Source: Streptomycetaceae bacterium (GTDB lineage: Bacteria; Actinomycetota; Actinomycetes; Nanopelagicales; Nanopelagicaceae). Taken from it: a stretch of 5,194 bases of DNA. The notes below the pieces were generated by a model. That model was not told the origin of the DNA. It saw only the letters and a list, made by a program, of their open reading frames with translations, and did no database searches. Both the position numbers and the translations under genes were made by a program. Positions 1 to 5,194 of the stretch are shown piece after piece. The DNA lies in contig JAIXYD010000099.1 in the NCBI GenBank assembly GCA_027490415.1, positions 1 through 5,194 on the forward strand, read 5' to 3'. Position 1 is the stretch's first letter. The number at the start of each line of letters is the position of its first letter.

Positions 1-1355
1 GGTGAGCCAGCCACGATAATTACGTTATCGCCAATGGTTGTGCGCTTGCTCTCGAGAAGAAGCCCATCGACCTGCTTCACCATTTCGTCAGTGTGTGAAA
101 CAACTGGAGTGATCATTGGTTCAACACCCCATGAGAGAGCTAGACGATTGTACGTTCCACGATCTGGAGTCAACGCCAAGATAGGAATTGGAGAGCGCAG
201 GCGCGACATGCGTCGAGCTGAATCACCGCTTTGTGTAAAGGCGACAAGAAATTTAGCGCCTACGATCGCACCGACTTCTACGGCAGCTTTTGTGATTGCG
301 CCACCCTTAGTGCGAGGTTCGTGCTTAAGCGGGCGAATTCTCTCGAGTCCGCCTTCTTCAGTTTTCTGAATAATGCGAGACATAGTCTGGACAGCTTCGA
401 TAGCGAACTCTCCCACGCTAGTCTCGCCAGAGAGCATCAATGCATCCGCGCCATCAAGGACTGCGTTGGCACAGTCGGTGGCTTCAGCGCGAGTTGGACG
501 TGAGTTTGTAATCATTGAATCAAGCATTTGTGTTGCAACGATGACTGGCTTTGCCGCATCTCGTGCCAACTCGACGCAACGCTTTTGAACAAGTGGAACA
601 TCTTCAATTGGAAGTTCAACACCAAGATCTCCGCGAGCAACCATGATTCCATCAAAGGCGTCAACAATACTTACGAGGTTATCGACAGCTTGTGGTTTTT
701 CAATCTTTGCAATTACCGGAACACGAATACCTTCTTCGTCCATGATTCGATGTACATCCTTAATGTCATCGGCATTTCGAACAAAAGAGAGTGCAATAAA
801 ATCTGCACCAGCTTTGAGTCCCCACCGTAGATCGTCCATATCTTTCTCAGATAGCGCAGGAACTGAAACTGCAACACCAGGAAGATTAATTCCTTTATTG
901 TTGCTCACCGCCCCCGGCTCGATTACTTTGGTGATGACATCGTTGCCTTTTACCTCTGTAACTTCAACAGTAACTTTGCCATCGTCGATCAAAATACGAT
1001 CTCCAGCTTTGCAATCCCCGGGAAGGCCTTTGTAGGTAGTGCCCACGCGCTCTTTTGTTCCTTCAATGTCATCGGTAGTGATCGTGAAAACATCTCCACG
1101 CGAGAGATCATGTGGACCATCTTTGAATCGAGCTAGGCGAATTTTTGGTCCTTGTAGATCGACCAAAATGGCAATCGGAACACCAGCTTCGGCGGCTGCT
1201 GCACGCACTTGATCCAAGCGATGCTGATGCTCGTCATAGCCACCATGGGAAAGGTTGAGGCGAGCCATATTCATTCCAGCCGCGATTAATTCACGAACCT
1301 TTTCGGGTGATTCAACAGCTGGACCAAGTGTGCAAACAATTTTCGCGCGGCGCAT
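1..1355 (-). CDS. pyk: Pyruvate kinase (C-terminus cut by window edge)
   Basis: This cytosolic enzyme performs the last step of glycolysis: phosphoenolpyruvate + ADP -> pyruvate + ATP. I translated it by hand on the minus strand from the ATG at 1355-1353; 451 codons stay open to the left edge. The start is supported by the family N-terminus MRRAKIVCTLGP and an AAGG motif 7 bases upstream. Visible motifs are MARLNLSHG (residues 30-38; R32, N34, S36 of the active site), D66 in LVDLQGPKIRL, the signature VPVIAKIEKPQAV (212-224) with catalytic K217 and metal ligand E219, VARGDLGVELP (239-249) with metal ligand D243, and T275 in ATQML. The B domain spans roughly 69-165. The C-terminal allosteric domain begins near 350 and contains FTQSGDSARR (373-382), a loop that binds effector phosphate in relatives. 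The visible end, VIIVAGSP, normally lies about 20 residues before the stop, so the full length is probably about 470. L67, Q68, K71 and L74 match the K+-independent type. No internal stop or frameshift was found. The family assignment is near certain. Confidence 0.97.
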   Translation of the reverse strand, partial: MRRAKIVCTLGPAVESPEKVRELIAAGMNMARLNLSHGGYDEHQHRLDQVRAAAAEAGVPIAILVDLQGPKIRLARFKDGPHDLSRGDVFTITTDDIEGTKERVGTTYKGLPGDCKAGDRILIDDGKVTVEVTEVKGNDVITKVIEPGAVSNNKGINLPGVAVSVPALSEKDMDDLRWGLKAGADFIALSFVRNADDIKDVHRIMDEEGIRVPVIAKIEKPQAVDNLVSIVDAFDGIMVARGDLGVELPIEDVPLVQKRCVELARDAAKPVIVATQMLDSMITNSRPTRAEATDCANAVLDGADALMLSGETSVGEFAIEAVQTMSRIIQKTEEGGLERIRPLKHEPRTKGGAITKAAVEVGAIVGAKFLVAFTQSGDSARRMSRLRSPIPILALTPDRGTYNRLALSWGVEPMITPVVSHTDEMVKQVDGLLLESKRTTIGDNVIIVAGS

Positions 1356-1416
1356 GTTCTTACCTTACCTATCTTTATCGATTACTAACGAGTTTGGACT
1401 TTGGTGAGTTGTGGGT
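1356..1416 (-). other. gltD-pyk intergenic spacer, no clear signals
   Basis: This 61-base gap separates the gltD stop from the pyk start. Reading the minus strand, I see no GC-rich hairpin followed by a T run, so no intrinsic terminator is evident after gltD. The only dyads are short and AT-rich, around the ATCGAT at 1378-1383. A GATAAA at 1374-1379 resembles a -10 element in 4 of 6 bases, but no good -35 partner lies at the right distance, so I do not call a promoter. Co-transcription of pyk with gltBD is the simplest reading; a weak or non-consensus promoter cannot be excluded. Confidence 0.6.
1363..1369 (-). promoter_or_regulatory. Probable pyk ribosome binding site
   Basis: The minus strand reads AGGTAAGGTAAGAAC directly before the pyk ATG. 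Its AAGG (1363-1366) ends 7 bases before the start codon, a normal Shine-Dalgarno distance. The match is only moderate (AAGG rather than GGAGG), but it agrees with the start chosen from the conserved MRRAKIVCTLGP N-terminus. Confidence 0.6.
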
Positions 1417-2871
1417 TTACACCATCAACGGCCGTGCAGTTGGTGCGATAGGTGAAGGAAGTTGTGTATCTCCCTCAAGATAAAGATCGACGGCTGCAGC
1501 TGCAGACCTTCCTTCGGCAATGGCCCACACAATAAGTGATTGTCCACGCCCGGCATCTCCTGCGACAAAGACTCCTTCAGAAGTGCTTTGGTAAGAATCA
1601 TCACGCTTGACATTAGTGCGCTCATCGAGCTCAACTTCAAGTTGTTCAAAAAGCGGAGTCGCTTCAGTGCCAGTAAATCCCATTGCAAGGAATGCAAAAT
1701 CTGCAGGGATCTCACGCTCTGTTCCCGGAATTGGTTGGAACTTTCCATCAACCAGTTGGGTTTCAACTATCTTCAACGCTTTAAGATTTCCATTTCCATC
1801 ACCAATAAATTCTTCAGTGCTGACGGAAAAGACTCGCTGATCAAGTTCTTCATGTGCGCTAGAAACTCGATAAATCATTGGATACATAGGCCAAGGTTGT
1901 GAACCAGGACGTTCATCCGCCGGACGCGGCATAATCTCGAGTTGAGTAACACTTGCTGCACCTTGGCGTACAGAAGTTCCAAGACAATCTGCACCCGTAT
2001 CTCCACCACCCAGGATGATCACATGCTTTCCAGCAACATTGATTTCTGGATTAGTAACTTCACCAAGAGCTTGCTTGTTTCCCCATGGCAAGAACTCCAT
2101 AGCCTGATAGATGCCCTTATTCTCACGTCCCTTAATTGGGAGGTCTCGCCATTGTGTGGCACCTAATGCGAGTACAACTGCATCATATTTCTGGCGCAAT
2201 TCAGATCCTGTGATGTCAACGCCCACGTTTATTCCTGTACGAAAACGTGTGCCCTCCTTCTCCATTTGAGCAAGGCGACGATCAATTATGTTCTTCTCCA
2301 TCTTGAACTCTGGGATTCCGTAACGAAGGAGTCCGCCGATCTTGTCTGCGCGTTCATAGACAACAACGGTGTGACCTGCACGAGTGAGTTGCTGGGCAGC
2401 GGCGAGTCCGGCAGGGCCAGAACCAATAACTGCCACTGTTTTTCCAGTGAGACGATCAGGAGCTAGCGGCTTCACATCTCCTGAACCAAATGCTTCTTCA
2501 ATAGTGCGAAGTTCAACCTGCTTGATTGTGACTGCATCTGCGTTAATTGCCACAACGCATGCTGTTTCACATGGCGCAGGACAAAGACGACCAGTGAATT
2601 CTGGGAAGTTATTTGTTGCATGCAACCGAGCAATTGCTTCCGTCTTATCACCGCGCCAGATGAGGTCATTCCATTCAGGGATTAAGTTTCCAAGTGGGCA
2701 CCCTGAGTGACAGAAAGGAATTCCGCAATCCATGCAGCGACCTGCTTGTTTCTGCAGATGTTCAAAACTCTGTGGCTCGTAGACCTCGTGCCAATCTTTA
2801 ATTCTTACATCGACAGGGCGTCGTTTTGGAGTTTCACGCGGAGTGGTGAGGAATCCTTTTGGATCAGCCAT
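1417..2871 (-). CDS. gltD: Glutamate synthase small (beta) subunit
   Basis: This 484-residue flavoprotein is the electron-input subunit of glutamate synthase. It oxidises NAD(P)H on FAD and sends electrons through [4Fe-4S] clusters to GltB. The N-terminal cluster domain has C46, C49, C54 and C58 (in [18 protein letters not shown]), then C97, C101 and C105 (in [10 protein letters not shown]). A first Rossmann fold for FAD follows, [15 protein letters not shown] (146-160), with E173 near the end of its second strand and [14 protein letters not shown] (178-191). The NAD(P)H-binding fold contains [13 protein letters not shown] (284-296). The closing FAD motif is [17 protein letters not shown] (434-450). 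The length is usual for a stand-alone beta subunit. The ATG at 2871-2869 is preferred because GGAGG sits 9 bases upstream and [10 protein letters not shown] begins homologues. A TTG nine bases further upstream (2880-2878) would directly abut that GGAGG and is unlikely. The start overlaps the gltB stop, so translational coupling is likely. Related two-Rossmann proteins exist (dihydropyrimidine dehydrogenase, NfnB), but the adjacent gltB settles the role. Confidence 0.97.
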   Translation of the reverse strand: MADPKGFLTTPRETPKRRPVDVRIKDWHEVYEPQSFEHLQKQAGRCMDCGIPFCHSGCPLGNLIPEWNDLIWRGDKTEAIARLHATNNFPEFTGRLCPAPCETACVVAINADAVTIKQVELRTIEEAFGSGDVKPLAPDRLTGKTVAVIGSGPAGLAAAQQLTRAGHTVVVYERADKIGGLLRYGIPEFKMEKNIIDRRLAQMEKEGTRFRTGINVGVDITGSELRQKYDAVVLALGATQWRDLPIKGRENKGIYQAMEFLPWGNKQALGEVTNPEINVAGKHVIILGGGDTGADCLGTSVRQGAASVTQLEIMPRPADERPGSQPWPMYPMIYRVSSAHEELDQRVFSVSTEEFIGDGNGNLKALKIVETQLVDGKFQPIPGTEREIPADFAFLAMGFTGTEATPLFEQLEVELDERTNVKRDDSYQSTSEGVFVAGDAGRGQSLIVWAIAEGRSAAAAVDLYLEGDTQLPSPIAPTARPLMV

Positions 2872-5194
2872 TTGCTGCAACCTCCATTACATATTGATCA
2901 ACTGGAAGGCCTTCTCGGGTCGCTTTCTCCATCGCCGCGAGTACGCGGGCGTAATCGCGAGGCATGACAAGAGAGATTCTATTGAGTGAGTTCTCCCAAT
3001 CAAGAAGTAGGTTGCCGGCAACCTGAGACTCTGTTTCATTGAAGAAAGAAGTCACAATCGACTTCAGGTTCTCCTTCTGATCTGCAGGTACAGCCAACAC
3101 ATCCACCATCTCGGTATTTACTAGGTCTGCATTGAGATCAAGTACGAAGGCACGGCCGCCAGACATGCCAGCTGCAAAGTTACGTCCAGTACGGCCGAGA
3201 ACTACGACAGTTCCACCCGTCATATATTCGCAACCATGATCACCGATTCCTTCGACGACTGCAGTGGCTCCTGAATTTCGAACACAGAAACGCTCTCCCA
3301 CTATTCCTCGAAGATAGAGATCACCCGATGTTGCGCCATATCCAATGACGTTTCCAGCGATTACATTCTCTTCAGAGTTAAATGTCGCATTCTCATCCGG
3401 ACGAACAATAATTCGACCACCGGAAATTCCCTTACCGACATAGTCGTTGGAATCTCCATATAACTTAAGAGTGAGCCCTGATGGGATGAAGGCTCCAAGT
3501 GATTGCCCTGCAGAACCACGAAGTGTTACGACAACGGTATCTGCAGGCAATCCCGCTCCCCCAAAGTTACGTGTGATCTCTGCACCAAGCATCGTGCCGA
3601 CGGTGCGGTTGACGTTACGTACTGGAGAGTCAATCAAAACTTTAGCGCCAGATGTGAGAGCTACCTGTGCTTTCTCAATGAGTGAGTTATCGAGAGCATG
3701 CACGAGGCCGTGATCCTGTGATGTAGTTTGATAGAGGGCACTTTCAACATCTGGTCTCGCCAATAGCGGAGTCAGATCTAAACCACTTGTCTTCCAGTGA
3801 GCAATAGCTCTCTGAGTATTGAGATACTCCACATGCCCAATAGCCTCTTGTAGAGTTCTAAATCCAAGAGATGCCAAGATTTCTCTCACCTCTTCGGCGA
3901 TGTACTCGAAGAATGTTTCAACAAACTCTGGCTTACCCGTAAATCGCTTACGCAATTCAGGGTTCTGAGTAGCAACACCTACGGGACATGTATCTAGGTG
4001 ACATACACGCATCATTACACAACCAGAAACAACTAGAGGAGCAGTTGCAAATCCATACTCTTCAGCACCCAAGAGAGCTGCAATGACAACATCGCGACCC
4101 GTCTTAAGCTGTCCATCTGTTTGCACCACGATCCGATCGCGCAGACCATTCAACAAAAGTGTCTGCTGAGTTTCAGCTAAACCGAGTTCCCATGGAGCAC
4201 CTGCGTGCTTGAGGGATGTAAGTGGTGAAGCACCTGTTCCACCATCGTGGCCTGAGATGAGAACAACATCTGCATGTGCTTTGGAAACACCGGCAGCGAC
4301 TGTTCCAACGCCCACTTCAGCAACAAGTTTTACGTGAATACGCGCATTCTTATTTGCATTCTTGAGATCATGAATCAGCTGCGCAAGATCTTCGATTGAA
4401 TAGATGTCGTGATGCGGAGGTGGCGAGATGAGTCCGACGCCAGGTGTGGAGTAACGCACTGATGCGATCCATGGATAAACCTTGTTACCTGGGAGCTGAC
4501 CACCTTCTCCAGGCTTAGCACCCTGTGCAACTTTAATCTGGATGTCATCTGCATTAACTAAGTACTCACTGGTGACACCAAAACGACCAGATGCAACCTG
4601 CTTAATTGAGCTGCGCTTTGAATCACCATTGGCCTCTGGGGTAAATCGGGCAGGATCTTCTCCACCTTCACCAGTATTTGATTTTGCACCAAGGCGATTC
4701 ATTGCAATAGCCAGAGTCTCGTGAGCTTCTTGAGAGATCGAGCCGTAAGACATCGCACCAGTTGAGAAACGCTTGACGATGCTCTCGATGGATTCCACTT
4801 CGTCTACCGATATTGGGGATCGAGTTGTTGTATCAAATTCAAAGAGACCGCGCAGAGTCATCAGAGCCTTACTCTGATCATCGACTGCCTTTGTGTATCG
4901 CTTAAAGACGTCATATCTCTTTGAGCGCGTAGCGTGCTGCAATGTGAATACAGTCTCTGGATTAAAGAGGTGTGGCTCGCCATCACGGCGCCACTGATAT
5001 TCCCCGCCGATAGGAAGTCGCTTTGTTCCAGGCACCTCTCCCCCGGGTGGGTATGCAATGTGGTGACGCTTGATTGTCTCTTCTGCGATTACATCGAGAT
5101 CGACTCCACCGAGGCGAGATGTTGTTCCAACAAAAAATTCATCAACAACATCTTGGGCAATTCCGATCGCCTCAAAAACTTGCGCGCCTGTGTA
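2864..5194 (-). CDS. gltB: Glutamate synthase large (alpha) subunit, C-terminal half
   Basis: This subunit turns glutamine plus 2-oxoglutarate into two glutamates using electrons from GltD. Only the last 776 residues are visible; the frame is open to the right edge, and homologues are about 1,500 residues long. Numbering from the edge, residues 1 to about 50 are the end of the central domain ([18 protein letters not shown]). The FMN-binding synthase domain then runs to about 480, with SYGSIS (149-154), TGEGGED (174-180), [10 protein letters not shown] (227-236), [10 protein letters not shown] (257-266) and FMN-site [10 protein letters not shown] (314-323). C392, C398 and C403 in [16 protein letters not shown] form the C-x5-C-x4-C ligand set of the [3Fe-4S] cluster. 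The GXGXG beta-helix domain (about 524-686) shows repeated Gly motifs such as [20 protein letters not shown] and [15 protein letters not shown] at 5035-5033 is internal: 53 conserved codons precede it without a stop. The glutaminase domain with its N-terminal cysteine lies outside the window. Some Firmicutes call this subunit gltA. No lesion was seen. Confidence 0.97.
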   Translation of the reverse strand, partial: YTGAQVFEAIGIAQDVVDEFFVGTTSRLGGVDLDVIAEETIKRHHIAYPPGGEVPGTKRLPIGGEYQWRRDGEPHLFNPETVFTLQHATRSKRYDVFKRYTKAVDDQSKALMTLRGLFEFDTTTRSPISVDEVESIESIVKRFSTGAMSYGSISQEAHETLAIAMNRLGAKSNTGEGGEDPARFTPEANGDSKRSSIKQVASGRFGVTSEYLVNADDIQIKVAQGAKPGEGGQLPGNKVYPWIASVRYSTPGVGLISPPPHHDIYSIEDLAQLIHDLKNANKNARIHVKLVAEVGVGTVAAGVSKAHADVVLISGHDGGTGASPLTSLKHAGAPWELGLAETQQTLLLNGLRDRIVVQTDGQLKTGRDVVIAALLGAEEYGFATAPLVVSGCVMMRVCHLDTCPVGVATQNPELRKRFTGKPEFVETFFEYIAEEVREILASLGFRTLQEAIGHVEYLNTQRAIAHWKTSGLDLTPLLARPDVESALYQTTSQDHGLVHALDNSLIEKAQVALTSGAKVLIDSPVRNVNRTVGTMLGAEITRNFGGAGLPADTVVVTLRGSAGQSLGAFIPSGLTLKLYGDSNDYVGKGISGGRIIVRPDENATFNSEENVIAGNVIGYGATSGDLYLRGIVGERFCVRNSGATAVVEGIGDHGCEYMTGGTVVVLGRTGRNFAAGMSGGRAFVLDLNADLVNTEMVDVLAVPADQKENLKSIVTSFFNETESQVAGNLLLDWENSLNRISLVMPRDYARVLAAMEKATREGLPVDQYVMEVAANG
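2881..2885 (-). promoter_or_regulatory. gltD Shine-Dalgarno inside gltB
   Basis: The minus strand reads GGAGG here, 9 bases upstream of the gltD ATG at 2871-2869. It lies within the last codons of gltB, close to the stop at 2866-2864. The site decides the gltD start: the upstream TTG at 2880-2878 would follow it with no spacer. Confidence 0.85.

Noticed and set aside
34..1035. Overlapping plus-strand open frames of 71-130 codons across this region
   Set aside because: They lie antisense to pyk, whose minus-strand frame carries every expected pyruvate kinase motif. They show no recognisable domain.
1367..1388. Possible stem-loop around ATCGAT as a gltD terminator
   Set aside because: The dyad is only a few AT-rich pairs and is not followed by a T run on the minus strand, so it would not make a stable intrinsic terminator.
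1371..1416. Promoter for pyk on the minus strand
   Set aside because: A GATAAA element partly matches a -10 box, but no credible -35 box is present at 16-18 bases. The match is within chance for AT-rich spacer DNA.
1425..2967. Short open frames on both strands within gltD and at the gltB end
   Set aside because: They are out-of-frame shadows of gltD and gltB, with compositions unlike real proteins and no independent ribosome sites that I could support.
5033..5035. GTG as a possible start of a 723-residue protein
   Set aside because: The same frame continues upstream to the window edge with conserved GltB sequence (for example [11 protein letters not shown]), so this GTG is an internal valine codon.

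Overview
The window looks like core-metabolism DNA from an actinobacterium. All three genes lie on the minus strand, in transcription order gltB -> gltD -> pyk. Protein motifs, including the GltD N-terminus [20 protein letters not shown], resemble actinobacterial homologues. Base composition is only about half G+C (rough count of a few lines), with many A/T-ending codons. That is low for the phylum and suggests a streamlined, moderate-GC lineage, for example freshwater planktonic Actinobacteria of the Nanopelagicales type. This placement is an inference from composition and motif memory; no search was run.

Layout, reading the minus strand from the right edge. Positions 5194-2864 hold the C-terminal half of the large subunit of glutamate synthase (GltB), whose N-terminal half lies beyond the window. 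Positions 2871-1417 hold the complete small subunit (GltD). Its ATG overlaps the gltB stop by 8 bases, and its ribosome binding site lies inside gltB. A 61-base gap (1416-1356) has no convincing terminator or promoter. Positions 1355-1 hold pyruvate kinase (Pyk), complete at its N-terminus and missing roughly its last 20 residues at the left edge.

How the genes work together: GltD oxidises NAD(P)H on FAD and passes electrons through iron-sulfur clusters to the FMN/3Fe-4S half of GltB. GltB then combines glutamine-derived ammonia with 2-oxoglutarate to make glutamate. Pyk makes pyruvate and ATP from phosphoenolpyruvate and so feeds the carbon flow that supplies 2-oxoglutarate. The order suggests a gltBD-pyk transcription unit linking nitrogen assimilation to lower glycolysis.

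No RNA genes, mobile elements, CRISPR arrays, notable repeats or undescribed system were seen. Coding density is near total, and no non-coding stretch exceeds 61 bases. The points most worth a second look are the K+-independent sequence type of Pyk, the unresolved coenzyme preference of GltD, and the possible read-through into pyk.
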